64,000 nt of DNA. It comes from Bacillus sp. B1-b2. Its GTDB lineage: Bacteria; Bacillota; Bacilli; Bacillales; Cytobacillaceae. The notes under the pieces were generated by a model. It did no database searches. It saw nothing but the letters and a program-made list of their open reading frames with translations, and had not been told where the DNA came from. A program made the translations under genes and the position numbers. Within the stretch, counting starts at the first letter, position 1; the number at the start of each line of letters is the position of its first letter. The DNA lies in NCBI RefSeq assembly GCF_009183415.1, contig NZ_WEHU01000007.1, positions 62,001 through 126,000 on the forward strand. Direction: 5' to 3'. Positions 15,959-24,656 of this stretch are shown piece by piece.

Positions 15959-17176
15959 CTACCTTATTAATGTTTCATTCATTCGAACTGCTGTTATGAT
16001 TCCTGCAATTAGAGGTAATAGAGCAACTAAACCAATTGCCCAACTAATATTAAGCATATCTGCAATAAATCCTGCAAATAATGCTCCAAATGCATATCCA
16101 CTATCTCTCCAAAAACGATAAACTCCCATTGATGAGGCTCTCCATTCTGGTTGTGCTATATCACTAATTGAAGCTTGTAAGGTTGGATATACCATTGCGG
16201 TTCCTAGTCCTAGAAGAATAGCTGCTATGAACCATAGGCTATATTCGTTTACAAATAAAATCATCCACAGAGAAAGAGCTTGAAGCCACATTCCACCAAC
16301 AATGAACCACTTTCGTCCGATCTTATCACTTAACGCTCCGGTAAACAGTTGGAAAAATCCCCATGAAGCTGGATAAATCGCAACTAACACTCCAATTTCT
16401 GATACGGTTAAGCCAACACCTGTAAAGAATAATGGGAAGAGTCCCCAAGCCATACCATCTTTAAGGTTTGTGCTTAATCCTGCAAAAGTGATGCTAGATA
16501 AACTTTTATTCTTAAACGTAGTTATTTTGAACACTTCTTTTGCAGATAAAGTCGGACCATTATTGGATGATTTTGTTTGAAGCTTTATATGTTCTTCTGT
16601 ATCTCTTACAAGTAATGATAAGATAAAACCGATTACCACAATAATAATACCTAAATAAAATGGTTCGGGGCGGTTAGAAAAATTTGTTGCAACAAAACCA
16701 GAGACACCAGCCATTACAGCTACTCCTATATACCCTGCAAATTCATTTAACCCTACAGCAAAACCTCTTTGAGTAGGTTTCGATAAATCAATTTTCATAT
16801 TTACGGTCATGGACCAAGATAATCCTTGGTTGATACCTAAGAAAATATTTGCAACTACAATCATCCACCATGAGGTCGCAAATATAACCAGCAAAGGAAC
16901 TAATAAGCCGATACTCCAACCGATAAGAAGGACTTTCTTTCTTCCTAATCGGTCTGCGATAGCACCTGCAAAATAATTCACAATAGCCTTTGAAAATCCA
17001 AAACTAATAATAAAAGATAATGCCGCACTAGCCGATGCCAAACCAAAATCTTCTTCACCAATAATCGGGAGAATGGTTCTTTCTAAACCAACCATTGAAC
17101 CAACAAAGAAGTTCGTAACAACTAGAAGTATGAAATTTATTAAATTTTCTTTAATTCCAATTTGTACTTTACTCAA
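15959..17176 (-). CDS. MFS transporter
   Basis: About 405 residues and twelve membrane helices. The start is put at TTG 17176, 6 nt after GGAGGTG. The loop after helix 2 reads GAIADRLGRKKVLLIGW and the matching loop in the second half reads GALSDKIGRKWFIVGG, the classic MFS motif A in both halves. It lies in the same direction just downstream of the persulfide dioxygenase-like gene, so it may export a sulfur compound. Substrate not identifiable. Confidence 0.85.
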   Translation of the reverse strand: MSKVQIGIKENLINFILLVVTNFFVGSMVGLERTILPIIGEEDFGLASASAALSFIISFGFSKAIVNYFAGAIADRLGRKKVLLIGWSIGLLVPLLVIFATSWWMIVVANIFLGINQGLSWSMTVNMKIDLSKPTQRGFAVGLNEFAGYIGVAVMAGVSGFVATNFSNRPEPFYLGIIIVVIGFILSLLVRDTEEHIKLQTKSSNNGPTLSAKEVFKITTFKNKSLSSITFAGLSTNLKDGMAWGLFPLFFTGVGLTVSEIGVLVAIYPASWGFFQLFTGALSDKIGRKWFIVGGMWLQALSLWMILFVNEYSLWFIAAILLGLGTAMVYPTLQASISDIAQPEWRASSMGVYRFWRDSGYAFGALFAGFIADMLNISWAIGLVALLPLIAGIITAVRMNETLIR

Positions 17177-17224
17177 ACCATTCACCTCCAAAAAGGGAGA
17201 ACCAAATAGAGGTTCTCCACTTTA

Positions 17225-17953
17225 TTATTTTCCTTGATTTGTTTTTCTCATCTCTTTAAAACCTTCTGGTTGTGGTGGTACGTTCGTTGTCATAAAATCA
17301 ACAAATTCCTTCTCGTTATCAAATCTCATTGCTTCATTGTGACGTTTTTCAAATCCAATGGTTGAAGAAGGTTTCCCACTTAAACCACGTCCACAAACTG
17401 ATCCTGAAAACGCTCCAGGATAAATTTCAACATGGTCTTCTAATTGAGTGATCTTTTTTAAGCTTTGATACAAATCTTTTGCCCCTTCTTCAATAGATAC
17501 AGCCAATTCAGTTCTACCTGCATCTCCAACCATTAACGTATGACCTGTTAAGACAAACCAAGGTTCATCAGCTCGACGTTTATCAGAAACCACGATAGAA
17601 ATGTGCTCTGGTGTATGACCTGGGGTATGCAAGAACTTTAATAGTGTATTTCCAGCTAATAATTCATCCCCGTCTTCTACTGGAGTAAAGTTAAAGCTTG
17701 TTTCTGCTGAAGAATGAAGGACATATTTTGCACCTGTTTTCTCAGCTAATTTTCTTGCACCTGATACATGGTCAGCATGAAGATGTGTATCAATTACATA
17801 AACAATATTCATGCCTAACTTTTCAGCTTCTTCTACATAAAAATCAACTTGATCTTCTAGTGGGTCTACCACCACTCCTTGTGATTGACTTCCACACCCA
17901 AAAAAATATGATGCTGCTACTGGATTAGTGTGTAAATATTGACGAAATAACAT
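17225..17953 (-). CDS. persulfide dioxygenase-like metallo-hydrolase
   Basis: 242 residues from ATG 17953, chosen for AGGAGG 8 nt upstream; the frame is open further upstream into the ArsR-rhodanese gene. MBL fold with [32 protein letters not shown] and LTGHTLMVGDAGRTEL. In place of the second-half GD-SIGRPD of the fusion dioxygenases it has GDAGRTE, placing it in the stand-alone ETHE1-related/Blh-type group. It lacks a rhodanese domain. Paired with the ArsR-rhodanese regulator it resembles bigR-blh-type sulfide detoxification units. Confidence 0.85.
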   Translation of the reverse strand: MLFRQYLHTNPVAASYFFGCGSQSQGVVVDPLEDQVDFYVEEAEKLGMNIVYVIDTHLHADHVSGARKLAEKTGAKYVLHSSAETSFNFTPVEDGDELLAGNTLLKFLHTPGHTPEHISIVVSDKRRADEPWFVLTGHTLMVGDAGRTELAVSIEEGAKDLYQSLKKITQLEDHVEIYPGAFSGSVCGRGLSGKPSSTIGFEKRHNEAMRFDNEKEFVDFMTTNVPPQPEGFKEMRKTNQGK

Positions 17954-17972
17954 TTTTAATTCCTCCTTAAAA

Positions 17973-18626
17973 TTAATGAATATAATCAGATTGTTTCCAC
18001 TCATGAACCCCTTCTTCCATGCGATAAGCTTCGTATCCAAGGGAGTTTAATGTTTCTACTGCTTGTGTTGCAAAAGCACAATAAGGTCCACGACAATAAG
18101 CAATTATTTTTTTATCTTTTGGAAGAGAAGAAATATGCTCCTCTAGATCTTCAACAGGTATCGATAGAGCTCCCGTAATATGTTGATTTTTATATTCATC
18201 TTCTGGTCTAACATCAATTAGAACAGCCTCACCATTTTGTATCTCTTTCAACATATCTTTAAGATGAACCATTTTAATCCTTTCATCTCTTCCTATATAA
18301 CCTTTTCTTACGTGTGTAATATCACTAAACTGCATTTCGGCTAAATTTTTAATCGAATGCAGGAGTTCAATTACGTTATCATCTGTTAAAGAGTAGAATA
18401 CAAAGTTTTTATCCTTACTAAATTTAACTAATCTAGCCTCTAGTAGTGCCTGAAGGTGTTTTGATGTATTTGCTACAGACATCTTTGCTTCTTTGGATAA
18501 CCTCTCCACTGTTTTTGGTCCTTGAGATAAATAATCTAATAACTCAAAGCGCTTAGGACTAGATAGAGCTTTACTAATTCGAGCAAATTGACTGTAAACA
18601 AGATCTTTAAATTCTCTAGGTTCCAT
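17973..18626 (-). CDS. ArsR-family regulator fused to rhodanese
   Basis: 217 residues: winged-helix ArsR domain (about 8-95, PKTVERLSKEAKMSVANTSKHLQALLEARLV as recognition region) joined to a rhodanese domain (about 110-215) with loop CRGPYC. These fusions sense reactive sulfur through the rhodanese cysteines and control neighbouring persulfide genes. It is 20 nt upstream of the dioxygenase-like gene and MFS transporter and probably regulates them. The palindrome at 18641 is a likely operator. Confidence 0.88.
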   Translation of the reverse strand: MEPREFKDLVYSQFARISKALSSPKRFELLDYLSQGPKTVERLSKEAKMSVANTSKHLQALLEARLVKFSKDKNFVFYSLTDDNVIELLHSIKNLAEMQFSDITHVRKGYIGRDERIKMVHLKDMLKEIQNGEAVLIDVRPEDEYKNQHITGALSIPVEDLEEHISSLPKDKKIIAYCRGPYCAFATQAVETLNSLGYEAYRMEEGVHEWKQSDYIH

Positions 18627-18640
18627 ATAATCACCTCTAA

Positions 18641-18672
18641 TCTATTCAACTTATTGATTGAATAGTTGAATT
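18641..18672. promoter_or_regulatory. ArsR-type operator candidate
   Basis: Inverted repeat ATTCAAC ... GTTGAAT separated by an AT-rich centre containing a further TGATTGAATA half-site, 15 bp upstream of the ArsR-rhodanese start. It matches the ATTCAA-type sites of SmtB/ArsR repressors. Confidence 0.55.
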
Positions 18673-19063
18673 GTATAATATATGATTTAATTTGTAAAGT
18701 GGTTTGCTAAGTGGAAAAATATAGTTTGAAAAATTTAATGTATTTTATTATTAACCAAGCTGAGAAGATTAAATGATATATAAAGTTAATAATGAAACTA
18801 GGAAGGATATGCTTTAGCCAAAATGTTTGCTGCAATCGTTAGATTTTCCGAAGAGGTATAGGGTCTTTTTATTTATAAAAAAACACCGCAAACCACGGTG
18901 GAAAAAGAAAAACCATTAATAATGGATAGCTGTTTATCTCTTTTTATTTCTGCTATCTTTCTTGCAATAACTTAATTTAAGACATTATTTATTGCGCAGT
19001 ATTTAGTCTACTACGTAATTAGAGATACTCCACAATCGGGGCCTTATATGGAATAAGGAGTGA
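18673..19063. other. non-coding interval
   Basis: About 390 bp with no supported gene. It contains a small hairpin (CACCG/CGGTG at about 18886-18902). I looked here for a left inverted repeat of the Tn3-family module and found only GGGG at 19038, whose neighbouring bases do not match the right repeat. Confidence 0.4.
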
Positions 19064-19639
19064 CTAATTGTTCACTTCTGACAGCTTTCTATATAATGAA
19101 GCCCTAGATACATTTGTAATTTCACAAATTTGATTTACAGTCATATTTCCTTCTTTATATAGCTTTACTGCATAATTCATTCCTGCGTGATTTTTATGAT
19201 ATTTCTTTAACCGTCCTTTAAACTTCCCTTCTTTCTTTGCGAGCTCAATTCCTTCACGCTGACGCAAACGAATAAGGTCTCGCTCTAATTGGTTAACACC
19301 AGCCATTACCGTAATTAAGAATTGGCTGTATGGATTATCTTCTGATAAATCTAGCCATGTATCCTTAAGTGATTTTAAGCTTGCCTTTTTATTTCGTATT
19401 AAATCAATCAATTCAAATAAATCTTGCGTACTTCGAGTGATCCGAGTTAAATCTGTAACATAAATAACGTCACCTTCCTGTAAATCCTCTAACATTTTTT
19501 GAAGTTGTTCACGATCCTTTGTGGCTCCTGAAATTTTTTCTTCATAAATAATATCCATTCCAATTTCGTTCAATTGCTGAAATTGCCTTGAAGGATTTTG
19601 GCTAGTCGAACTGACGCGTATATAACCGATTTTCTGCAA
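19064..19639 (-). CDS. tnpR: Tn3-family serine resolvase (Tn1546 type)
   Basis: About 191 residues from TTG 19639 (GAGGTGA upstream), the start that gives the usual IGYIRVSS N-terminus. Catalytic serine in RVSS, arginine motif TDLTRITRSTQDL, dimer helix, then a C-terminal helix-turn-helix (NMTVNQICEITNVSRASLYR). All catalytic residues are present. It resolves cointegrates at the res site between it and the transposase gene. Sequence closely matches my recollection of the Tn1546 ORF2 product. Confidence 0.92.
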   Translation of the reverse strand: MQKIGYIRVSSTSQNPSRQFQQLNEIGMDIIYEEKISGATKDREQLQKMLEDLQEGDVIYVTDLTRITRSTQDLFELIDLIRNKKASLKSLKDTWLDLSEDNPYSQFLITVMAGVNQLERDLIRLRQREGIELAKKEGKFKGRLKKYHKNHAGMNYAVKLYKEGNMTVNQICEITNVSRASLYRKLSEVNN

Positions 19640-19711
19640 AATTTCACCTCGTTTTTGAGACAAGTCTTATGAGACACTCTTAACTATGATTTTATCAGTC
19701 TACTATACTTG

Positions 19712-19737
19712 TATCAATAGAGTACACTCTATTGATA
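19712..19737. repeat. 12-bp palindrome, res subsite candidate
   Basis: TATCAATAGAGT and its exact reverse complement separated by AC, lying between the divergent resolvase and transposase genes where Tn3-family res sites occur. Confidence 0.6.
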
Positions 19738-19786
19738 TATAATTAAACTAATTAACTGAAAAATTACAGAAATGGGATGAGACTAT

Positions 19787-22753
19787 ATGAAAATTGCGAG
19801 AGGTAGAGAATTACTTACACCAGATCAGAGACTTGCTTTAATGCAAATCCCTGAAGATGAATGGGTATTGGGAACCTACTACACTTTTTCCAAACGAGAT
19901 TTAGAAATTATAAATAGGCGAAGGAGAGAAGAAAATCGTTTAGGGTTCGCAGTTCAATTGGCCGTTCTTCGGTATCCCGGATGGCCATACACTCATATCA
20001 AAAGCATCCCAGATTCCGTCATACATTATATATCGAAACAAATCGGTGCCACACCATCCACGATTAGTCTTTATCCTCAAAGAGAAAATACACTTTGGGA
20101 TCATTTGAAAGAAATTCGAAGTGAATACGACTTTGTAACTTTTACTCTAAAAGAATATCGAATGACATTTAAGCATCTTCATCAAGTAGCTTTGGAAAAT
20201 GGTGATGCCATACATTTACTACATGAATGCATAGATTTTCTAAGAAGAAATAAAATCATATTACCTGCTTTCACCACACTTGAGAGAATGGTGTGGGAGG
20301 CAAGGGCGATGGCTGAAAAGAAGCTATTTAACATGGTTAATCAATCTCTAACAAAAAAGCAAAAAGAAAAGCTGGAAGAGGTCATTACTTCGCAGCATCC
20401 ATCCGAATCCAATAAAACGATATTGGGTTGGTTAAAGGAACCACCAGGTCATCCTTCACCCGAAACATTTCTAAAAGTAATAGAACGACTCGAATACATA
20501 CGAGGAATGGAGTTAGAAACGGTACAAATTAGTCATTTGCATCGCAATCGCCTGTTACAGCTATCTCGCTTAGGTTCAAGATATGAGCCTTATGCATTCC
20601 GTGACTTTCAAGAAAATAAACGATATTCGATATTAACCGTCTATTTATTACATCTTACTCAGGAGTTAACGGATAAGGCATTTGAAATTCATGACAGACA
20701 AATACTAAGTCTGTTATCAAAAGGCCGTAAGGCGCAAGAAGAAATTCAGAAACAAAACGGTAAAAAGCTAAATGAGAAGGTAATACACTTTACGAACATC
20801 GGACAGGCTTTAATCAAAGCAAAAAAGGATAAACTAGATGTTTTTGAGGTTTTGGAATCTGTTATTGAATGGAATTCTTTTGTTTCTTCTGTAGAAGAAG
20901 CTCAGGAGCTTGCACGTCCTGCTGACTATGATTATTTAGACTTACTGCAAAAACGCTTTTATTCACTTAGAAAATATACGCCGACGCTATTAAGAGTATT
21001 AGACTTTCATTCTACAAAGGCAAATGAGCCACTTTTACAAGCTGTAGAGATTATCCGAGGAATGAATGAATCTGGAAAGCGAAAAGTACCTGATGACTCA
21101 CCAGTGGATTTTATTTCAAAACGTTGGAAAAGGCATTTATACGAGGATGATGGTACAACAATTAATCGTCATTACTATGAAATGGCTGTTTTAACGGAAC
21201 TTCGGGAGCATGTTCGGGCAGGAGATGTTTCCATTGTTGGTAGCAGGCAATATAGAGATTTTGAGGAATATTTATTTTCAGAAGATACATGGAATGAAGC
21301 GAAGGAGAATACGAGATTATCAGTTAGTTTATCATTCGAAGATTATATGACGGAGAGAACCAAAAGTCTTAATGAAAGGTTAAAGTGGTTAGCTGCCAAT
21401 TCCGTTAAGTTGGACGGAGTTTCTCTTGAAAAAGGAAAGATATCAATTGCACGCTTGGAAAAAGATGTTCCGGAAGAAGCAAAAAAATTTAGTGCGAGCC
21501 TGTATCAGATGCTCCCAAGAATAAAATTAACCGATTTACTCATGGATGTTGCTTATATAACAGGATTTCATGAACAATTCACTCATGCTTCCAATAATCG
21601 AAAACCGGATAAAGAAGAAACGATTATTATTATGGCAGCCCTTTTAGGAATGGGAATGAATATTGGTTTGAGTAAGATGGCTGAAGCAACACCCGGACTT
21701 ACATATAAGCAACTAGCCAATGTATCTCAATGGCGCATGTATGAAGATGCCATGAATAAAGCACAAGCCATATTAGTAAATTTTCATCATAAATTACAAT
21801 TGTCTTCCTATTGGGGCGACGGTACAACATCCTCATCGGATGGTATGAGAATGCAGCTAGGTGTTTCATCACTACATGCAGATGCAAATCCACATTATGG
21901 AACCGGAAAAGGAGCAACCATCTATCGTTTTACTAGTGATCAATTCTCTTCTTACTACACCAAGATTATTCATACTAATTCAAGGGATGCGATTCATGTT
22001 TTAGATGGTTTGTTGCACCATGAGACGGATCTAAACATAGAAGAGCATTATACAGACACAGCCGGTTATACAGACCAAATATTTGGACTGACTCATTTAT
22101 TAGGATTTAATTTTGCTCCAAGAATAAGAGATTTATCAGATTCGAAATTATTTACAATAGATAAAGCAAGTGAATATCCAAAATTAGAAGCCATTTTACG
22201 TGGACAAATAAATACAAAGGTCATTAAAGAAAATTATGAGGATGTTTTGCGATTAGCTCATTCTATACGAGAAGGAACAGTTTCAGCATCCCTTATTATG
22301 GGGAAATTAGGTTCTTATTCAAGACAAAACAGCCTAGCTACAGCCTTACGTGAGATGGGACGAATAGAAAAAACTATCTTTATTCTTAATTATATTTCAG
22401 ATGAATCTTTAAGAAGAAAAATACAAAGAGGATTGAATAAAGGAGAATCTATGAATGGACTGGCACGAGCTATTTTCTTCGGAAAGCAAGGAGAGCTTAG
22501 GGAACGAACCATACAGCATCAATTGCAAAGAGCCAGTGCCTTAAACATAATCATCAATGCCATCAGTATCTGGAATACTTTACATCTAACAAAAGCAGTT
22601 GAATATCAAAAACGGTCAGATAGTTTAAATGAAGAATTATTGCACCATATGTCACCTCTAGGTTGGGAACATATTAATTTATTAGGAGAATACCATTTTA
22701 ATTCCGATAAAAAAGTTTCGTTAGATTCTTTAAGACCATTGAAACTTTCTTAA
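19787..22753 (+). CDS. tnpA: Tn3-family transposase (Tn1546 type)
   Basis: 988 residues, the full family length. DUF4158 N-terminal region (about 1-165) followed by the DDE transposase domain: SSYWGDGTTSSSDGMRM carries the first aspartate, HYTDTAGYTDQIFGL the second, and the C-terminal region the glutamate. It catalyses replicative transposition using 38-bp ends. It is intact with no frameshift and ends 37 bp before the right inverted repeat. Sequence is very close to the Tn1546 transposase as I remember it. Confidence 0.95.
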   Translation: MKIARGRELLTPDQRLALMQIPEDEWVLGTYYTFSKRDLEIINRRRREENRLGFAVQLAVLRYPGWPYTHIKSIPDSVIHYISKQIGATPSTISLYPQRENTLWDHLKEIRSEYDFVTFTLKEYRMTFKHLHQVALENGDAIHLLHECIDFLRRNKIILPAFTTLERMVWEARAMAEKKLFNMVNQSLTKKQKEKLEEVITSQHPSESNKTILGWLKEPPGHPSPETFLKVIERLEYIRGMELETVQISHLHRNRLLQLSRLGSRYEPYAFRDFQENKRYSILTVYLLHLTQELTDKAFEIHDRQILSLLSKGRKAQEEIQKQNGKKLNEKVIHFTNIGQALIKAKKDKLDVFEVLESVIEWNSFVSSVEEAQELARPADYDYLDLLQKRFYSLRKYTPTLLRVLDFHSTKANEPLLQAVEIIRGMNESGKRKVPDDSPVDFISKRWKRHLYEDDGTTINRHYYEMAVLTELREHVRAGDVSIVGSRQYRDFEEYLFSEDTWNEAKENTRLSVSLSFEDYMTERTKSLNERLKWLAANSVKLDGVSLEKGKISIARLEKDVPEEAKKFSASLYQMLPRIKLTDLLMDVAYITGFHEQFTHASNNRKPDKEETIIIMAALLGMGMNIGLSKMAEATPGLTYKQLANVSQWRMYEDAMNKAQAILVNFHHKLQLSSYWGDGTTSSSDGMRMQLGVSSLHADANPHYGTGKGATIYRFTSDQFSSYYTKIIHTNSRDAIHVLDGLLHHETDLNIEEHYTDTAGYTDQIFGLTHLLGFNFAPRIRDLSDSKLFTIDKASEYPKLEAILRGQINTKVIKENYEDVLRLAHSIREGTVSASLIMGKLGSYSRQNSLATALREMGRIEKTIFILNYISDESLRRKIQRGLNKGESMNGLARAIFFGKQGELRERTIQHQLQRASALNIIINAISIWNTLHLTKAVEYQKRSDSLNEELLHHMSPLGWEHINLLGEYHFNSDKKVSLDSLRPLKLS

Positions 22754-22789
22754 CGTTGTTAAAAATAGAGAATTCGTCAGGAAAATAGG

Positions 22790-22827
22790 CTTATCGTTGT
22801 AAATCCGCATTTTCCTGACGCTACCCC
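22790..22827 (-). repeat. 38-bp Tn3-family inverted repeat (transposase-side end)
   Basis: Read inward from 22827 on the minus strand it begins GGGGTAGCGTCAGGAAAATG and ends ACGATAAG, the length and consensus of Tn1546/Tn4430-type ends. A second partial copy of GTCAGGAAAAT lies in inverted orientation at 22776. Confidence 0.88.
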
Positions 22828-22876
22828 AAAGAGTGGGAATCTTTCTAACACAGTCCAGTTAAACGGATCTTTTATT

Positions 22877-23161
22877 CTAAAAGAACTCTAAACCTATCAT
22901 TAAATGATAGAGTGGACTAAAGAGATCTGATTCAACAAGTTCTTTCATATGGTCAAAATGAATTTGTAATTCTTCCATTTCGCTGAGAAGAATTTCGTTA
23001 TTTGAACTTCCTTCTAAGATGACCTTAATATAAAGAACATCTGAAGATAATTCATCAAGAATTTGCTTATCATACAACTTTTTTAAAAGTTGATCTTCCT
23101 TTCTTCTGTTTACCTCATTTAAGAAATTTTCTAATTGGTTAATTACTTCTTTTTTCTTCAT
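22877..23161 (-). CDS. hypothetical helical protein
   Basis: 94 residues from ATG 23161, with AAGGAG 8 nt upstream. The sequence is charged and predicted helical (EVINQLENFLNEVNRRKEDQ) with a hydrophobic end. No family recognised. It is just outside the Tn3-module end and belongs to the plasmid backbone. Confidence 0.5.
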   Translation of the reverse strand: MKKKEVINQLENFLNEVNRRKEDQLLKKLYDKQILDELSSDVLYIKVILEGSSNNEILLSEMEELQIHFDHMKELVESDLFSPLYHLMIGLEFF

Positions 23162-23460
23162 TTTATTATCTCCTTTCACTTTGAACTTTCTAAGTAAATA
23201 GATTACTTCGTTCGTGACTTTATTATAGTTAACTGTCCTTTATATATAACCGGAAAATGTTCGAGTAATTTCAGCCCTATAATTAGATACTTGCAATCTT
23301 AACTTCTATTAGGACAAACGGTTAATATTAAACATCTAAAGAGTTATAGGGAAAAAGTGAAGAGAGTGTACCAAAAATTAAACTTTTTTTGAATAAATTG
23401 TGAACTAGTAGGATTATATACTTATGAAATAGAAAGATTAATATGAAAGGAGGGATATAA

Positions 23461-23574
23461 TTGAACGACTATGATTTGTTACTCCATCTAAAAAACCAAT
23501 ATGATGCAACCAATACTTCCACCGACCTCAAAAACCTCATCGATACCTTCTTAGAATATTTTCCAATCGAATAA
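23461..23574 (+). CDS. possible 37-residue small protein
   Basis: TTG at 23461 preceded by AAGGAGGG begins NDYDLLLHLKNQYDATNTST and ends EYFPIE before TAA. An acidic amphipathic peptide. The strong ribosome site is the main support. Neighbouring intergenic DNA (23162-23460) shows nothing else that I can name. Confidence 0.4.
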   Translation: MNDYDLLLHLKNQYDATNTSTDLKNLIDTFLEYFPIE

Positions 23575-23791
23575 CATATAATAGTTCATCTATTTGTTTT
23601 GAATTAACATTAATATGCAGCTTTACTAAAAAAAGAGGAAGACAAAGATGTAGGATTGTTACTTGAAGAAAGAAAAAGATTATTAATTAAAGAACCTTGT
23701 TCAACAATAGAAAACACAAGGAATAAAAAGGAATTTCAATTTCTTATTAATAAGTTTTTATCTAAGAAATTATCTTTGGTTGTTATGATAG

Positions 23792-23835
23792 TTCTACACT
23801 TAATAAATAATGTACTTTATTTATTAAGTGTAGAA
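23792..23835. repeat. perfect 19-bp-arm palindrome
   Basis: TTCTACACTTAATAAATAA, loop TGTACT, then the exact reverse complement. No gene is convincing between 23575 and 23929. A palindrome with the same design (CTACAC outer arm, TGTNC loop) lies at 63698-63737. Function unknown; protein-binding or recombination site is possible. Confidence 0.7.
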
Positions 23836-23860
23836 AATAAAATACATTTTCTAAATATTA

Positions 23861-23905
23861 AAAATCTCTCGGTTGAATAATGTACCTATCAAGCCGAGAG
23901 ATTTT
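23861..23905. terminator. bidirectional terminator
   Basis: AAAATCTCTCGGTTGA pairs with TCAAGCCGAGAGATTTTT around an 11-12-nt loop. T-runs on both sides. It lies at the 3' end of the leftward gene at 23930. Confidence 0.75.
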
Positions 23906-23929
23906 TGAATGCCATTTTAATTGTTACAT

Positions 23930-24262
23930 TTAACTAATTTTGATATCTGAAAGTGAATCAACTATGTCTTCATGAAGAATATTGACCTTGAAGTATTCTC
24001 TTAATTTACATAAGAATACGTTTAAATTATATTTATATCTTATTTGTATTTTGGTAATACCCGATTCAGGTAAATATTCATGTCCTTTATAACTTCCACC
24101 TACTATAAAGAGAGTGATTGTATCACCTTTATAGTCTTGTCCGTTAAAACTAGGTAAGATGGTTAGCGTTTTATTTCCTATATAAGCGGCTGCAACATCT
24201 ATTGCTGCTTCCGTTGGAGTTACTTTCACTTTAGTATTATTAAAAATGCTATATACTGGCAT
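23930..24262 (-). CDS. hypothetical plasmid backbone protein
   Basis: 110 residues from ATG 24262 (AGGTGG 8 nt upstream). N-terminus MPVYSIFNNTKVKVTPTEAA, a mixed beta-rich central part, and IRYKYNLNVFLCKLREYF. No family recognised. Removing the Tn7-like transposon puts it about 67 nt downstream of the DUF3854 gene on the same strand, so it was probably the next gene of that backbone operon. Confidence 0.6.
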   Translation of the reverse strand: MPVYSIFNNTKVKVTPTEAAIDVAAAYIGNKTLTILPSFNGQDYKGDTITLFIVGGSYKGHEYLPESGITKIQIRYKYNLNVFLCKLREYFKVNILHEDIVDSLSDIKIS

Positions 24263-24329
24263 ATTAAGGTCCACCTTTTAAATTTTTTAGATTATAACTT
24301 CTTTATACTTATACTAAATTCCATCAATA

Positions 24330-24460
24330 TGTTATTTTTCATAATCTTTCGGAATGCAATCTTGCTAAAGCGCCTATTTTTTTATTGTTTTCTTCATAAT
24401 TATCAGGAACGGTCATTTTAATAGATAAATACTAATTATTTTTTCATATTTAATCGGAAA
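24330..24460 (+). repeat. left transposon end with three TnsB-type sites
   Basis: Sites at 24335-24355, about 24388-24410 and about 24439-24460, all in the same orientation and inverted relative to those at the right end. The outermost starts with TGT at 24330. Confidence 0.75.
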
Positions 24461-24656
24461 AAATATTTTGTTTTCTATTAGAAATAATATATTAGCTACA
24501 GAACTACAAAGAATATAAAGGTGGCTATGCAGGAGGAAGAGCAACTTTTGGGGCAAAAATAATTCAAAAAAGCTACACAAATGATAAAATAATCAAAATG
24601 TGTAACTTTAAATTTGGGTGTAAATTTTAGGATTTTAATTAACTCTCTATATAATA
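24461..24656. other. interval with a gene-tail remnant
   Basis: Apart from the end repeats there is a 44-codon open stretch (about 24497-24630, plus strand) reading LQNYKEYKGGYAGGRATFG and ending in CNFKFGCKF before TAG. It has no start or ribosome site and looks like the tail of a lost gene. Confidence 0.3.

Larger units (their letters stand above)
19064..22827. mobile_element. Tn1546-like Tn3-family transposition module (one end seen)
   Basis: Divergent resolvase and 988-residue transposase with a short intergenic res-like region, bounded on the right by a 38-bp inverted repeat starting GGGGTAGCGTCAGG on the minus strand. Gene order and recalled sequence are those of Tn1546. The second inverted repeat is absent from the left side, so either the element extends beyond the window with the sulfur island as cargo, or that end was lost. 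Confidence 0.8.

Noticed and set aside
19031..19060. Left inverted repeat of the Tn1546-like module at GGGGCCTTATATGG
   Set aside because: Only the GGGG matches the right repeat; the next 15 bases do not.
23656..23880. Protein-coding gene of 74 residues
   Set aside because: No ribosome site, low-complexity sequence, and most of it is the perfect palindrome and terminator.
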